A stretch of 64,000 nucleotides of DNA from Meinhardsimonia xiamenensis (GCF_900102905.1 NZ_FNFV01000003.1:124001-188000), one strand, 5' to 3'; positions 39,518 to 52,459 are shown, counted from the stretch's first letter. The notes: generated by a model from the letters alone, not told the origin. A program made the numbers and translations.

Positions 39518-40393
39518 TCAGTTCGTGCACGGGATCTCGGTGATGACAACTTCCGACCCGCGTCGCGTGCGGATCGTGCAGACCTCGGGTTCGGTCTCTG
39601 CCACGTCCACCTCCTCCACCGGTTCGGGTGCGTCCTCGATGCCGAGAAGCTCGCGCTGATCGATCTCGACGCCGGAGACAACCGTTTCGTCCCGCACCCC
39701 GACCAGCGCCAGCGACAGCTTGCCGGTGCTCTGCGCTTGCGCGAGGCGGGCGACCTCCTCGGGGCTGGCCTCCACGGTGACGGTGCGGGCAATGGTGGGG
39801 CTTGCGCGATCGCTGTCCGCGATCTGGTCCACCGCGATCAGCCTGATGTTCGAGCCGATCAGCTTGGTGATGCTGCCGCCACGCTCGCCGCCGCTCCGGA
39901 GCGGCGGGCGGCCCGTCCAGTAGACGTCAACCCTGTCGCCGGGGCGCAGGAAGCCGGAGACGCCCGTTGCGACATCGACGGAAATCGCGAAGGCACGCTT
40001 GCCGGCGCCGAGACGCGAGGCAACCCCGGCATCCTCGCCCGGCTCGGTCATCTTCACCGGCAGCAGCGGCTCGAACTTCTCGATGGCGCGCAATGCGGTG
40101 CGCGGGCGTTCGGCGCCTTCGGGAAACAGCGCCTCGAGGTCGGTGAACACGCCCTCGGGCAGGGCGTTTTCGGGCCATTTCACCGCGATCACGTTGTCGG
40201 GCGTGATCGGATCGCCGTAGCGCAGGCTCTCCTTGGCGACATACACGTCAACCGTCTTGACGATCTTGGCGCGGGCGGCGCGCTCGCGCTCGAGCTGCGC
40301 CTGATACTGGCTGATGTAGCCGTTCGCCATGTAGACCGCGCCGCCGGCGAGCCCGACGCCCAGCAGGAGGACAAGTAGGAATATCGCTCGCAT
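39518..40393 (-). CDS. cpaB: Flp pilus assembly protein CpaB/RcpC
   Basis: A 291-residue protein with one N-terminal membrane span (about 2-22, FLLVLLLGVGLAGGAVYMA), then a SAF/beta-clip domain with VYVAKESLRYGDPITPDNV and the RcpC domain with RAFAISVDVATGVSGFLRPG and DRVDVYWTGRPP. CpaB is thought to stabilise the secretin. GAGGAG is 7 bases before the ATG at 40393; the ATG two codons upstream has no usable spacing. The C-terminal tail is acidic and ends with a pair of cysteines (CTIR and IPCTN). Confidence 0.9.
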   Translation of the reverse strand: MRAIFLLVLLLGVGLAGGAVYMANGYISQYQAQLERERAARAKIVKTVDVYVAKESLRYGDPITPDNVIAVKWPENALPEGVFTDLEALFPEGAERPRTALRAIEKFEPLLPVKMTEPGEDAGVASRLGAGKRAFAISVDVATGVSGFLRPGDRVDVYWTGRPPLRSGGERGGSITKLIGSNIRLIAVDQIADSDRASPTIARTVTVEASPEEVARLAQAQSTGKLSLALVGVRDETVVSGVEIDQRELLGIEDAPEPVEEVDVAETEPEVCTIRTRRGSEVVITEIPCTN

Positions 40394-40441
40394 CTGCATG
40401 CTCCTCGAAGGTTCCGCGCGGCCGTCTCGTGCGGCCGTCCT

Positions 40442-40458
40442 GGCAACAGAGTGTTGCC
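40442..40458 (-). other. Intercistronic hairpin between flp1 and cpaB
   Basis: GGCAACA-GAG-TGTTGCC, perfect 7-bp stem extended by flanking CC/GG. No T-run. It may protect the pilin message 3' end and lower expression of cpaB relative to the pilin; that is inference. Confidence 0.5.
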
Positions 40459-40508
40459 GGGCATTGCGGCAAAATGATGGGCGAGAGAAAGCGGTTCGGT
40501 GGCACTGT

Positions 40509-40706
40509 TCAGTCGACGATGGAACCGTAGGAGATGCTGGCGCGGGACTCCAGCTCACCGCCGGCGGCCGCCGATGCGTCGATCATGCCATCGGCAAGGG
40601 TTGCCATGACGGCGAGGCCCAGGGCCACCGTGCCGGCGGCGACGACGATGAATTCGGCGGAAACGCCCGCAGCGTCACTTTCGATGAATTCAAGGAAACT
40701 GCTCAT
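40509..40706 (-). CDS. Flp-family type IVb pilin (flp1)
   Basis: A 65-residue small prepilin. A short leader MSSFLEFIESDAAG is followed by a hydrophobic helix VSAEFIVVAAGTVALGLAVM, with Gly at the likely cleavage site and Glu at +4 or +5 after it, the Flp pattern. The C-terminal part is short and polar. A strong AAGGGG lies 5 bases before the ATG. It resembles flp2 around ATLADGMID and is probably the pilin or a pseudopilin of the adjacent Tad system. Confidence 0.85.
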   Translation of the reverse strand: MSSFLEFIESDAAGVSAEFIVVAAGTVALGLAVMATLADGMIDASAAAGGELESRASISYGSIVD

Positions 40707-40928
40707 CTAATTCCCCTTCGGGCTGTTTGGTGCGCCGATCCCCGCTGCAACACGGGGGAAGCGCTCGTGGTCGCCGCAGACTTGCGTGGTCGCGCTCGGA
40801 AGTCTCCGGATCAACTGTGCCCAAATGGGGACAGCGTGTGGCAAGAACGGCTCGCCGAACGATCAGTTTTCTGGAGAGCAAGGGCAAATTTCGGAAACTT
40901 TGTTTGCGATGTTGCGAAAACCGAGTAA

Positions 40929-40951
40929 GGCCGCGCCCATGTGGCGCGGCC
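40929..40951 (-). terminator. Hairpin after flp2
   Basis: Perfect 9-bp stem GGCCGCGCC/GGCGCGGCC with loop CATGT, 34 bases past the flp2 stop on the minus strand, then TTACTC. It separates the two pilin genes. Confidence 0.55.
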
Positions 40952-40984
40952 CTTTCCGGTGACGCCGGAGAATCCTTCGGCGGA

Positions 40985-41191
40985 TCAGTTGTCGGTGACG
41001 GCTTTATATTCGTTCGCCGTCGTCTTGGTCTCAAGTTCGTTTCCGACTTTCACGGCGGTATCGATTACCCCATCAGCCAGCGTGGCCAGAACCGCAATGC
41101 CGAGGCCCACGACCGCAGCCGTCACGACCACGAAGTCAACGGTCACCGCACCATCCTCGTCGCGCTTGAAGTTCTTGATGAAGTTGAACAT
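40985..41191 (-). CDS. Flp-family type IVb pilin (flp2)
   Basis: A 68-residue prepilin. The leader MFNFIKNFKRDEDG is charged; the predicted CpaA cleavage after Gly14 leaves AVTVDFVVVTAAVVGLGIAV, with the acidic residue at +5 as in Flp pilins. The tail ends NELETKTTANEYKAVTDN. It is more canonical than flp1 and is the first tad gene in transcription order. An AT-rich 332-base region lies upstream. Confidence 0.88.
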   Translation of the reverse strand: MFNFIKNFKRDEDGAVTVDFVVVTAAVVGLGIAVLATLADGVIDTAVKVGNELETKTTANEYKAVTDN

Positions 41192-41523
41192 GTTCCTGTC
41201 CCTCTGGTTTGCACTTCAGTCTTCACGTCCCTCAACGGCTCCGGGCGTCTGGCCTCGTTCCCGTTTCGGATGAGTGCATTTGGCTCCCGGATTCGGGCAG
41301 GAATTTGGCGTCAACGGTTCTTTTTTGGTTTCTGCCGAAAATTCCGTGAAAACTTGATAGTCCATTGATTCAAAACGAGAAAAATTTTCTCTGGCACGCA
41401 CACGCTGCGCGCCGCCGCCAAGCAGGCCGCCGCAATCAGCCCCAAAAACCGGCCTTCAGACAGGCACGGGCGGAGGCACCCGGCCCCCGCCCGTGTCGAT
41501 GTCGGCGCGCTGCCCGGCCGTGC
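41192..41523. other. Gene-free AT-rich region upstream of flp2
   Basis: No supported gene. The part 41291-41400 is clearly AT-rich in this GC-rich window and contains a perfect palindrome GAGAAAA-A-TTTTCTC at 41377-41391. TTGACG at 41314-41309 (minus) could be a -35, but no good -10 lies 16-18 bases on. It most likely holds the flp2 promoter and the 3' end of the sco genes. Confidence 0.5.
41465..41495 (-). terminator. Hairpin after scoB
   Basis: Perfect 9-bp stem CACGGGCGG (41465-41473) with CCGCCCGTG (41487-41495), 13-base loop, 29 bases past the scoB stop. No T-run follows directly; a TTTTT is further on. Confidence 0.45.
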
Positions 41524-42150
<627 letters not shown>

Positions 42151-42164
42151 GACGTTTCCTCCTC

Positions 42165-42860
42165 TCAGGCCGCGCGCACGGTGCGCTGTTCGATGCGCTT
42201 CTCGAAGGTGCCCTGCACCAGCCGGTGCACGTAGATGCCGGGCAGGTGCACGTGATCGGGGTCGATCTCGCCGGGCTCGACGATTTCCTCCACCTCCATC
42301 ACGCAGACCTTGCCGCAGGTCGCCGCGGGCACGTTGAAGTTGCGCGCGGTCTTGCGGAAGATGGCGTTGCCGGTGGTGTCGGCCTTCCAGGCCTTGACGA
42401 TGGCAAGATCGGCGACGATGGCGCGCTCGAGGATGTAGGTGCGCCCGTCGAACTCCTTGTGCTCCTTGCCCTCGGCAATCACCGTGCCGACGCCCGTGGG
42501 CGTGTAGAAGGCGGGAATGCCCGCCCCGCCCGCGCGCATGCGCTCGGCAAGCGTGCCCTGAGGGTTGAATTCCAGTTCCAGCTCGCCGGCGAGGTACTGG
42601 CGCATGAATTCGGCATTCTCGCCCACATAGGACGAGATCATCTTCTTGATCTGCCGCGTCTGCAGGAGAAGCCCGAGGCCGAAATCGTCAACGCCGGCGT
42701 TGTTGGACGCGACGGTGAGATTCTTCACCCCCGAATCGCGGATCGCGGCGATCAGGTTCTCGGGAATGCCGCACAGGCCGAAGCCTCCGGCGGCGATGAA
42801 CATGCCGTCAAAGAGCAGCCCCTCGAGGGCCGCGGCGGCGGATGGGTAGACCTTCTGCAT
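42165..42860 (-). CDS. scoA: 3-oxoacid CoA-transferase subunit A
   Basis: Alpha subunit of the same CoA-transferase, 231 residues. It has the CoA-binding [17 protein letters not shown] near 21-37, [38 protein letters not shown] and [27 protein letters not shown] lies 9 bases before the ATG at 42860. A TTGACA hexamer on the minus strand at 42919-42914 may be its -35, with no clear -10. Confidence 0.93.
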   Translation of the reverse strand: MQKVYPSAAAALEGLLFDGMFIAAGGFGLCGIPENLIAAIRDSGVKNLTVASNNAGVDDFGLGLLLQTRQIKKMISSYVGENAEFMRQYLAGELELEFNPQGTLAERMRAGGAGIPAFYTPTGVGTVIAEGKEHKEFDGRTYILERAIVADLAIVKAWKADTTGNAIFRKTARNFNVPAATCGKVCVMEVEEIVEPGEIDPDHVHLPGIYVHRLVQGTFEKRIEQRTVRAA

Positions 42861-42960
42861 GAAGGGGATCCTCCTTGTTCCTCGCCCGTTACATGCGACG
42901 AGGGGAAGGGGCCTGTCAATTCGCCGCACCGCGGCAGGGGCCGGAGGAAGGGGCGGCGGC

Positions 42961-45483
<2,523 letters not shown>

Positions 45484-45786
45484 GGGGCTCCTTGCCTCGG
45501 GGCTGGATGCGATTGGGCGCGCACCATGTGGGCGGCAGCCCGGCAATGTCAATGAGCAGTGCTCAGAGGCAGGGCGCCGAAGAGCCACCGAAACGGTTGG
45601 CGGCGGGCTCCGCGGCGGCGGGCGCCATGCGGGTCGGGGTCTGTCCGGCGGCACGCTCTTTCCCCCGCTGCCACGGGCGGTCCCGGGCGACCCGCCCGCG
45701 CTATTGTGCCGCCGCACAGGCAGCCGCGCCTTCGGTATCGCCGCGCGCTCGCTCCGCCGGATGCCGGCGCAAGGCCCCGGCCGCGT
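45484..45786. other. Gene-free gap between dprA and topA
   Basis: I see no supported gene. A hairpin CGGGCGG (45674-45680) / CCGCCCG (45692-45698) with an 11-base loop could end dprA transcription; the rest is very GC-rich and holds only frames read through from topA. Confidence 0.4.
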
Positions 45787-47118
45787 TCAGTCCACCCGGC
45801 TCAAAAGGCCGCCCGGCTGGCGTTGGATGCGCCCCTCGAGTTCGAGCGCGACGAGCTCCGGCGTGACGCGCGCGGCGGGGAGGGCGAGGTCGCGTATGAG
45901 CTGATCCTCGGCAAGGGGGCTCGGGCCGAGCCGGTCGAGGATGGCGCGGTGGAGCGCGGCGGTTTCGGCGAGGTTGGCCGCCGCGCCGCGCCCCGCTTTC
46001 GGGTCATCCGTCCCGGCATCCCCGCCGGCGCCGGCGGAGCGAGGCGCCATCTGCGGCGCGGTGCCGCTCAGTGACGCCTTTGAGCGAGCCGTCGGTTCGG
46101 GGCCTGTCGGCATGGCCAGCGTCCGCGCCACGCGCCGCGCGCGCGACCGTGCAAGTGCCGCGCTCTCCTGCTCCCCGACCTGCGCCTGCCTTCCGGGCGT
46201 TGCGGAGGCCGGCAAGGGGAGAGCCTGCAGGCCGAGCGCCTCGAGAACGTCGTCGATGCCGCGTACCAGCGTGGCGCCGTCGCGGATCAGCATGTTGCAT
46301 CCGGCCGCGCGCGCATCAAAGGGATGGCCCGGCACGGCCAGCACCTCGCGCCCCTGATCGAGCGCCCCGCGCGCCGTGATCAGGCTGCCCGATCGCGCTG
46401 CCGCCTCGACCACGAGCACCGCCTGCGCGAGGCCCGATATGATGCGGTTGCGCGCCGGAAAGTGCCGGGCGAATGGCTGGTCACCGGGCGGTCGCTCGGA
46501 AATGCGCAGCCCGCGCTCGGCAATCTCCTGCGCCAGCGTGGCGTTTTCCGTCGGGTAGATCACATCGACACCGCCGGGCATCACCGCCACGGTTCCGGCT
46601 TCGAGCGCCGCCAGATGGGCCGCGGCGTCTATGCCGCGGGCAAGCCCCGAGACAACAACGATGCCCACCTCGCCAAGCCCGGTGGCAAGGCGTCGGGCCA
46701 TGCGCGCGCCAAGACTCGAGGCGTTGCGCGCGCCCACGAGAGCAACCATCGGGCGACGCAGAAGCTCCTCGCGCCCCATGACCCAGAGAATCGGTGGGGC
46801 ATCGGGAATGAGCGCGAGAAGGGGGGGGTAGTCGGCAGCGCCGAAGGCAATCGGGCGGGCGCCGGCGCGGCGCCCCCCCTCAAGCTCGGCTTCAGCCTGT
46901 TCGCGGCTGCAAGGGGAATAGTCTTTGACCCCGGCGGCGCGCGCCACCTCCGGCAATGCGGCCAGCGCTGCATCCGCCGAGCCATGCTCGGCCATGAGCC
47001 GGTGAAAGGTGGTGGCGCCGACGCGCCGCGAGCGCAAGAGACGGAGCCACCACAGCCAATCCTCGTCGCTTCGGGGTGGGGTGAGGGGGTGGGGGGAAGG
47101 GACAAAGTCCTCGGCCAT
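45787..47118 (-). CDS. dprA: DNA-processing protein DprA
   Basis: Single-strand-DNA binding protein that loads RecA during natural transformation. The 443 residues comprise an N-terminal SAM-like region (WLRLLRSRRVGATTFHRL), the Rossmann-fold core with VALVGARNASSLGARMARRL, VVSGLARGIDAAAHLAAL, GTVAVMPGGVDVIYPTEN, FPARNRIISGLAQAVLVVEA and ARGALDQGREVLAVPGHP, and a C-terminal winged helix (about 380-440) after a low-complexity linker. The chosen ATG (MAEDFVPSP) has only a weak ribosome site. Confidence 0.93.
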   Translation of the reverse strand: MAEDFVPSPHPLTPPRSDEDWLWWLRLLRSRRVGATTFHRLMAEHGSADAALAALPEVARAAGVKDYSPCSREQAEAELEGGRRAGARPIAFGAADYPPLLALIPDAPPILWVMGREELLRRPMVALVGARNASSLGARMARRLATGLGEVGIVVVSGLARGIDAAAHLAALEAGTVAVMPGGVDVIYPTENATLAQEIAERGLRISERPPGDQPFARHFPARNRIISGLAQAVLVVEAAARSGSLITARGALDQGREVLAVPGHPFDARAAGCNMLIRDGATLVRGIDDVLEALGLQALPLPASATPGRQAQVGEQESAALARSRARRVARTLAMPTGPEPTARSKASLSGTAPQMAPRSAGAGGDAGTDDPKAGRGAAANLAETAALHRAILDRLGPSPLAEDQLIRDLALPAARVTPELVALELEGRIQRQPGGLLSRVD

Positions 47119-47213
47119 GATGATTCCGTCTCTTGCGGGGCCGACATTGCACCGCAGACGGTTAACGGGCCGTGAACGCCCAACCGGAAATTTCCCGGCG
47201 GCCCGGCGAGGGC

Positions 47214-48689
47214 TCAGGTGGCGCTGCCGCCCACCGTGAGCCCGCCGATCAGGATGGTCGGCTGGCCGACGCCCACCGGCACCCACTGCCCGGCCTTGCC
47301 GCAATTGCCCATGCCCGGATCGAGCGCCATGTCGTTGCCGATCGCGCGCACGTGGCGCAGCGCGGTGGGGCCGTCGCCGATCAGCGTCGCGCCCTTCACC
47401 GGCGCGCCGATCTTGCCGTTCTGCACCCGGTAGGCCTCGGTGCAGGAGAAGACGAACTTGCCGTTGGTGATGTCCACCTGCCCGCCGCCGAAGCCCACGG
47501 CGTAGATGCCATCCTTCAGCTCGGCGATGATGTCGGCCGGATCGGCCTCGCCGCCCAGCATGTAGGTGTTGGTCATGCGCGGCATCGGCGGATGCGCAAA
47601 GCTCTGGCGCCGGCCGTTGCCGGTGGGCGCGACTCCCATCAGCCGGGCGTTCTGCCGGTCCTGCATGTAGCCCACTAGGATGCCGTCCTCGATGAGCACA
47701 TTGCGCCCCGAGGGCGTGCCCTCGTCATCGACGGTGAGCGAGCCGCGGCGCTCGGGGATGGTGCCGTCATCAAGCACCGTCACGCCCCTCGCGGCCACCT
47801 GCTGACCCATCAACCCGGCGAAGGCCGAGGAGCCCTTGCGGTTGAAATCGCCCTCGAGCCCGTGGCCGATTGCCTCGTGCAGCAGGATGCCGGGCCAGCC
47901 AGGGCCGAGCACCACGTCCATCACGCCGGCGGGCGCGGGCACCGATTCGAGGTTGACGAGCGCGATCCTGAGCGCCTCGCGCACCTTGCCCTGCCAGTGC
48001 TCGGGCGCCATCAGCCGCGCCAGCCCGAAGCGGCCGCCGCCGCCGGCCGAGCCGGTCTCGCGCCGGCCGTTCTGCTCGACGATCACCGAGACGTTGAGAC
48101 GCGCCATCGGGCGCACGTCACGCACGGAGATGCCCTCGGGGCGGAGAATCTCCACCTCCTGAAGCGAGGCGGCGATGGTGGCTGACACCTGCACCACCCG
48201 CGGGTCGAGGCCGCGGGCGAAGGCATCGATCTCGCGCAGAAGCTCGATCTTGGCGGGAAATGCGGCCTCAGCCATCGGGTCGATCTCGGCATAGAGGCGG
48301 CGATTTGTGGCGCGTGGCGGCTCGGCCAGGGTTCCGCCGCCGACGCCCACGGCGAGGCGTGCCGTGGCCACGGCGCGGGAGATGGCCGGCTCGGAGATCT
48401 CGGTGGAGTGCGCGTATCCCGCCGTCTCGCCGGCGACGGCCCGCAGGCCGAAGCCCTCCGAGGCGTCGAAACTTGCCGTTTTTACCCGCCCATCGTCGAG
48501 GTGGATCATCTCCGAATGGCGCCGCTCGAAAAAGAGCTCGCCGTCGTCGGCACCCGCGACGGCCTCGCGCAAGAGCGCGAGCGCACGTTCGCGATCGACC
48601 CGCGACTCGAGCGGGCGGAAGGGGTTGGCGATGCCGGCTTCGGCCGCCGCCTTGCCGGCGACTTCTCGGCTTTGCGTCGTGTCTGGCAT
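47214..48689 (-). CDS. tldD: Metalloprotease TldD
   Basis: Cytoplasmic zinc protease that with TldE/PmbA matures peptides and degrades antitoxins. The 491 residues show the zinc site HEAIGHGLEGD with His271 and His276, GSLTVDDEGTPSGRNVLIED, and NTYMLGGEADPADIIAELK. The start at 48689 is set by GGAGG 5 bases upstream; the frame continues upstream without matching the family. It is divergent from coxB, and tldE is not in the window. Confidence 0.94.
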   Translation of the reverse strand: MPDTTQSREVAGKAAAEAGIANPFRPLESRVDRERALALLREAVAGADDGELFFERRHSEMIHLDDGRVKTASFDASEGFGLRAVAGETAGYAHSTEISEPAISRAVATARLAVGVGGGTLAEPPRATNRRLYAEIDPMAEAAFPAKIELLREIDAFARGLDPRVVQVSATIAASLQEVEILRPEGISVRDVRPMARLNVSVIVEQNGRRETGSAGGGGRFGLARLMAPEHWQGKVREALRIALVNLESVPAPAGVMDVVLGPGWPGILLHEAIGHGLEGDFNRKGSSAFAGLMGQQVAARGVTVLDDGTIPERRGSLTVDDEGTPSGRNVLIEDGILVGYMQDRQNARLMGVAPTGNGRRQSFAHPPMPRMTNTYMLGGEADPADIIAELKDGIYAVGFGGGQVDITNGKFVFSCTEAYRVQNGKIGAPVKGATLIGDGPTALRHVRAIGNDMALDPGMGNCGKAGQWVPVGVGQPTILIGGLTVGGSAT

Positions 48690-48764
48690 TTGTCCTCCGG
48701 GAGTTGCGGCCCGCTCGGCTGCGAGCGTCCGAATGCCGCAATCGAAAAGCTTGTTCCTCGCCTC

Positions 48765-48794
48765 ATAATATGGTCTCAAGCGGCCAACCTGCAA
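48765..48794 (-). promoter_or_regulatory. Possible promoter of tldD
   Basis: On the minus strand TTGCAG (48794-48789), 18-base spacer, TATTAT (48770-48765), about 76 bases before the tldD ATG. The overlapping plus-strand CATAAT (48764-48769) could act as a -10 for coxB but lacks a clear -35. Confidence 0.5.
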
Positions 48795-48894
48795 CGCGGC
48801 GTCGGCCGTGCGCGCAACCCGTGCATCGGCCCGGCCGCGGAAAGCTGAATTCGGGAACGGCGGCAGCGGCCGCGCGAATGAACAGGAAGTGGAC

Positions 48895-49770
48895 ATGCGA
48901 ATGACAACCGCTCTGAGGGCTTTCTCCGGCCTCGCGGCCATGGGCAGCACGTTTCTCGCCGCGGGTATTGCGGCGGCGCAGGACCAGTTCGAGGGGCTCG
49001 CCTCCATCGGCAAGCCTCAAGACGCGGGAACCGGCTTCCAGCCCGCGGCCACGAAACTCGCGCGCGACCTGCAGTGGCTCGACGGGATGATTCTCGTCAT
49101 CATCACCGCGATCGTGATCCTGGTGCTGACGCTGCTTGCGTTGGTGATCCTTCGCTACAACAAGCGGATGAACCCCAATCCCGCTCGCTTCACCCACAAC
49201 ACCCCGCTCGAGGTGACCTGGACTGTGGTGCCGATCGGCATCCTCGTCTTCATCGGCGCATTCTCGCTGCCGGTTCTGTTTGAGCAGCAGGAGATCCCCG
49301 AGGGCGACATTGTCATCAAGGTCACCGGCTACCAGTGGTACTGGGGCTATGAATATCCCGAGGAGGGGATCGCCTTCGATGCCTTCATGCTCCAGAAGGA
49401 CGAGCTTGCCGATTACGGCTATTCGGAAGACGAATACCTCCTGGCTGCATCCAATGCGGTCGTGGTGCCGACCGGCAAGAAGATCGTGATGCAGGTCACC
49501 GGCGCGGACGTGATTCACAGCTGGACGATTCCGGCCTTCGGCGTGAAGCAGGACGCGGTGCCCGGGCGCCTCGCCGAGCTGTGGTTCGAGGTCGATCCCG
49601 GCAATGAGGGTGTCTATTTCGGCCAGTGCTCCGAGCTTTGCGGCAAGGACCACGCCTACATGCCGATCGTGGTGAAGGCGGTGACCGAGGCCGAGTACGA
49701 GGCCTGGCTTGCAAAGGCGAAGGAGGAGTTCGCGGCCCTGCCGCCGGCCTACAAGGTGGCGTCGAACTGA
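48895..49770 (+). CDS. coxB: Cytochrome c oxidase subunit II
   Basis: CuA-carrying subunit of aa3-type oxidase. The 291 residues have a cleavable signal (to about AAAQD at 26-30), two membrane spans (about 70-92 and 110-128), the aromatic [12 protein letters not shown]-like block ([12 protein letters not shown]) and the CuA site [12 protein letters not shown] (C-x3-C-x3-H-x2-M) with the upstream ligand in [11 protein letters not shown]. The start has AGGAAGTGG upstream. It heads the ctaB-coxF-ctaG-ctaE-surf1 run; subunit I is elsewhere. Confidence 0.96.
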   Translation: MRMTTALRAFSGLAAMGSTFLAAGIAAAQDQFEGLASIGKPQDAGTGFQPAATKLARDLQWLDGMILVIITAIVILVLTLLALVILRYNKRMNPNPARFTHNTPLEVTWTVVPIGILVFIGAFSLPVLFEQQEIPEGDIVIKVTGYQWYWGYEYPEEGIAFDAFMLQKDELADYGYSEDEYLLAASNAVVVPTGKKIVMQVTGADVIHSWTIPAFGVKQDAVPGRLAELWFEVDPGNEGVYFGQCSELCGKDHAYMPIVVKAVTEAEYEAWLAKAKEEFAALPPAYKVASN

Positions 49771-49828
49771 AATTGGCCGGGGTCCGGGGGCGTTGCCTCC
49801 GGCCGCGGCCGGGAGGATGGCTGACCTC

Positions 49829-50770
49829 ATGACCGATACCAGCGCACGGCAATTCGAGGGCGAGGCCCGCTTCGGCGACTACGTGGCGCTTCTGAAGCCG
49901 CGGGTGATGTCGCTTGTGGTCTTCACCGCGCTGGTGGGTCTTCTGGTGGCGCCCGTGCGGCTTCACCCAGTCGAGGCCTTTGCCGCCATCCTCTTCATCG
50001 CCATCGGCGCCGGTGCTTCGGGTGCGCTCAACATGTGGTGGGACGCCGATATCGACGCGCGTATGCGCCGCACCGCCAAGCGCCCGATCCCGGCCGGCGT
50101 GGTGGAACCGGGCGAGGCGCTGGCCATTGGCGTGGCGCTGTCCGGCCTGGCGGTGGTGATGCTGGGGCTCGCGACAAACCTTCTTGCCGCCGCCCTTCTC
50201 GCATTCACCATCTTCTTCTATGCCGTCATCTACACCATGTGGCTGAAGCGCTGGACGCCTCAGAACATCGTCATCGGGGGGGCTGCGGGGGCCTTTCCGC
50301 CGATGATCGGCTGGGCTGCGGCGACAGGGAGCATCTCGCTCGAAGCGGTTCTGATGTTCGCGCTCATCTTCATGTGGACGCCGCCGCATTTCTGGGCGCT
50401 CGCGCTGTTCACCCGCTCGGACTATGCCGAGGCGGGCGTGCCGATGCTCACCGTCACGCACGGGCGGAGCGTGACGCGGGCCCACATCCTTGCCTACACG
50501 CTCGCGCTGGTGCCGGTGGCCCTCGGCCTGGGGCTGACCTCGATCGGCGGGCCGATCTACCTGGCGGTGTCGCTGGCGCTGAATGCGCGATTCGTGCTCG
50601 GCGCCTGGCGCATCTGGCGGCGCGAGGAAACGGAGGCCGAGGCCGACGGCTACCGTGCCGAGAAGCTGTTCTTCCGCGACTCTCTTGCCTACCTCTTTCT
50701 GCACTTCGGTGCGCTTCTTGCCGAAGCCGGTCTGAGGATGCTCGGCCTAGGGGGGGCGACATGGCTCTGA
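49829..50770 (+). CDS. ctaB: Protoheme IX farnesyltransferase
   Basis: Membrane prenyltransferase that makes heme O for the oxidase. The 313 residues have about eight or nine spans and the UbiA-type motifs [19 protein letters not shown] (the first D-x3-D site) and the second site in [12 protein letters not shown]...[27 protein letters not shown] is the conserved start of the domain. The GGGAGG at 49811-49816 touches an ATG at 49817 directly, so the ATG at 49829 (12 bases on) is preferred; both are in frame. Confidence 0.94.
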   Translation: MTDTSARQFEGEARFGDYVALLKPRVMSLVVFTALVGLLVAPVRLHPVEAFAAILFIAIGAGASGALNMWWDADIDARMRRTAKRPIPAGVVEPGEALAIGVALSGLAVVMLGLATNLLAAALLAFTIFFYAVIYTMWLKRWTPQNIVIGGAAGAFPPMIGWAAATGSISLEAVLMFALIFMWTPPHFWALALFTRSDYAEAGVPMLTVTHGRSVTRAHILAYTLALVPVALGLGLTSIGGPIYLAVSLALNARFVLGAWRIWRREETEAEADGYRAEKLFFRDSLAYLFLHFGALLAEAGLRMLGLGGATWL

Positions 50771-50994
50771 AGGTCGAACATGAGCTGCACCGACGCCGGC
50801 GCGGCCGCAATGTGGGGCTGGCGCTGTTGCTTGCCGGTTTCGTCGTGCTGGTGCTGGCGCTGACGGTGGTCAAGGTGCAGCGCGTGGGCTTCGCCCCGCT
50901 GCAGGGATATGACCATGTGGTTCAGCCCACGCTCGTGCCCGCCGCCGAGGGTGGCAGGTCGCTCGATCCCGTCACGCAGGGGAGGGGCAATTGA
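50761..50994 (+). CDS. CoxF-like small membrane protein
   Basis: A 77-residue protein with a charged N-terminus ([14 protein letters not shown]), one membrane span (about 18-37, [20 protein letters not shown]) and a short polar tail. It overlaps the ctaB stop by 10 bases and the next gene, ctaG, by 4. Small one-span proteins in this position in Rhodobacterales are annotated as CoxF or hypothetical oxidase assembly proteins; a role in oxidase assembly is inferred from gene order only. Confidence 0.75.
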   Translation: MALKVEHELHRRRRGRNVGLALLLAGFVVLVLALTVVKVQRVGFAPLQGYDHVVQPTLVPAAEGGRSLDPVTQGRGN

Positions 50995-51611
50995 CAAGGT
51001 TCTGGCAGCGTCTGGACGGAACGCGCCGCACGCTCGTCGCCACCCTTGCCGTCGTGGTCTTCATGGGCGCGATGGCGTGGGCCGCAGTGCCTTTCTACAA
51101 CTGGTTCTGTCGGGTCACCGGCTTTGGTGGCACCGTGCTTGTGTCCGAGACCGGGTCGGAGCAGGTGCTTGACCGGACGATGTTGATCCGCTTCGACGCC
51201 TCGAAGGAACGTGGCATGCCGTGGGAGTTCCGCCCGTTGCAGACGAGCATGGAGGTGCGCATCGGCGAAACCGGGCTTGCCTTCTACGAGGCCTACAATC
51301 CGACGGACCGGCCGGTTGCCGGTAGCGCCAGCTACAATGTCGCGCCCTACGAGGCGGGTGGCTACTTCATCAAGATCGACTGTTTCTGCTTCACCGAGCA
51401 GGTGCTGGCGCCGGGCGAGCGCGTGCAGATGCCGGTGACGTTCTATGTCGATCCGGAGATCGTGAATGACCCGGACGCCCGCAGGCTGCGGCACATCACC
51501 CTGTCCTACACCTTTCATGAAATCGATCTGCCGGAGGAATATACCCTGCCCGGCAGTGCCGAACAGGCTGCGCTCAGCCCCGAGGACGGGGGCGGAACGG
51601 AGCTGAACTAG
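50991..51611 (+). CDS. ctaG: Cytochrome c oxidase assembly protein CtaG (Cox11 family)
   Basis: Copper chaperone for the CuB centre of subunit I. The 206 residues have one N-terminal span (about 13-33, [21 protein letters not shown]), the conserved [14 protein letters not shown], and the copper-binding [10 protein letters not shown] (C-x-C) followed by [11 protein letters not shown] and LSYTFHE. The start is TTG sharing TTGA with the preceding stop; GGGGAGGGG lies just upstream. It lies between the CoxF-like gene and ctaE. Confidence 0.95.
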   Translation: MTRFWQRLDGTRRTLVATLAVVVFMGAMAWAAVPFYNWFCRVTGFGGTVLVSETGSEQVLDRTMLIRFDASKERGMPWEFRPLQTSMEVRIGETGLAFYEAYNPTDRPVAGSASYNVAPYEAGGYFIKIDCFCFTEQVLAPGERVQMPVTFYVDPEIVNDPDARRLRHITLSYTFHEIDLPEEYTLPGSAEQAALSPEDGGGTELN

Positions 51612-51648
51612 GAACAACGACAATCGACCCAGCGAGGGATCCGAGACC

Positions 51649-52455
51649 ATGGCGCATGCGAAGAACCACCCCTATCACATCCTGAACCCGTCGATCTGGC
51701 CGTTTCTCGGCGCGGTATCGGCCTTCATCATGCTTTTCGGCGCGGTGCGCTGGATGCACGGCATGGGCCCGTGGGTCTTTGCCGTCGGCGCGCTTGGCGT
51801 TCTCTACGTCATGTACGGCTGGTGGTCCGACGTCATCCGCGAGGCGCGCGAAGGCGATCACACCCCGGTGGTGCGCCTCGGGCTCCGGATGGGCTTCCTT
51901 CTTTTCATCGTCTCCGAGGTGATGTTCTTCGCCGCCTGGTTCTGGACCTTCTTCAAGCACGCCCTCTACCCGATGCATCCCGAGGGGCTGTCGCCGAAGG
52001 TCGATGGCGTGTGGCCGCCCGAGGGCATCCAGACTTTTGATCCCTGGCACCTGCCGCTCATCAATACGCTGATCCTGCTGTGCTCGGGCGCGGCCGTCAC
52101 CTGGGCGCACCACGCGCTGGTGCACGGGAATGACCGCAAGGGGCTGATCAACGGTCTGGCGCTCGGCATCTTCCTTGGCGCCATGTTCACCGTGCTCCAG
52201 GCCTATGAATATGCGCACGCCGGCTTCGGCTTTGCCGGCAACATCTATGGCGCCACCTTCTTCATGGCCACCGGCTTTCACGGCGCGCACGTGATCATCG
52301 GCACCATCTTCCTGACCGTCTGCCTGATCCGGGCGCTCAAGGGCGACTTCACGCCCGAACAGCATGTCGGTTTCGAGGCCGCGGCCTGGTACTGGCACTT
52401 CGTCGATGTGGTGTGGCTGTTCCTCTTCGGGGCCATCTACATCTGGGGCAGCTGA
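51649..52455 (+). CDS. ctaE: Cytochrome c oxidase subunit III
   Basis: Integral-membrane core subunit with seven predicted spans over 268 residues. Family motifs: [21 protein letters not shown] at the N-terminus, [20 protein letters not shown] with the conserved Glu, [18 protein letters not shown] and [14 protein letters not shown]. It follows ctaG after 37 bases and is followed by a hairpin-repeat element. Confidence 0.96.
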   Translation: MAHAKNHPYHILNPSIWPFLGAVSAFIMLFGAVRWMHGMGPWVFAVGALGVLYVMYGWWSDVIREAREGDHTPVVRLGLRMGFLLFIVSEVMFFAAWFWTFFKHALYPMHPEGLSPKVDGVWPPEGIQTFDPWHLPLINTLILLCSGAAVTWAHHALVHGNDRKGLINGLALGIFLGAMFTVLQAYEYAHAGFGFAGNIYGATFFMATGFHGAHVIIGTIFLTVCLIRALKGDFTPEQHVGFEAAAWYWHFVDVVWLFLFGAIYIWGS

Positions 52456-52459
52456 GCCA

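Noticed and set aside
40845-40860. GAAC-N8-GAAC between the two pilin genes, resembling a LexA box
   Set aside because: The spacer is 8 bases, not 7, which places the half-sites out of phase for alphaproteobacterial LexA, and the neighbouring genes are pilins with no damage link.
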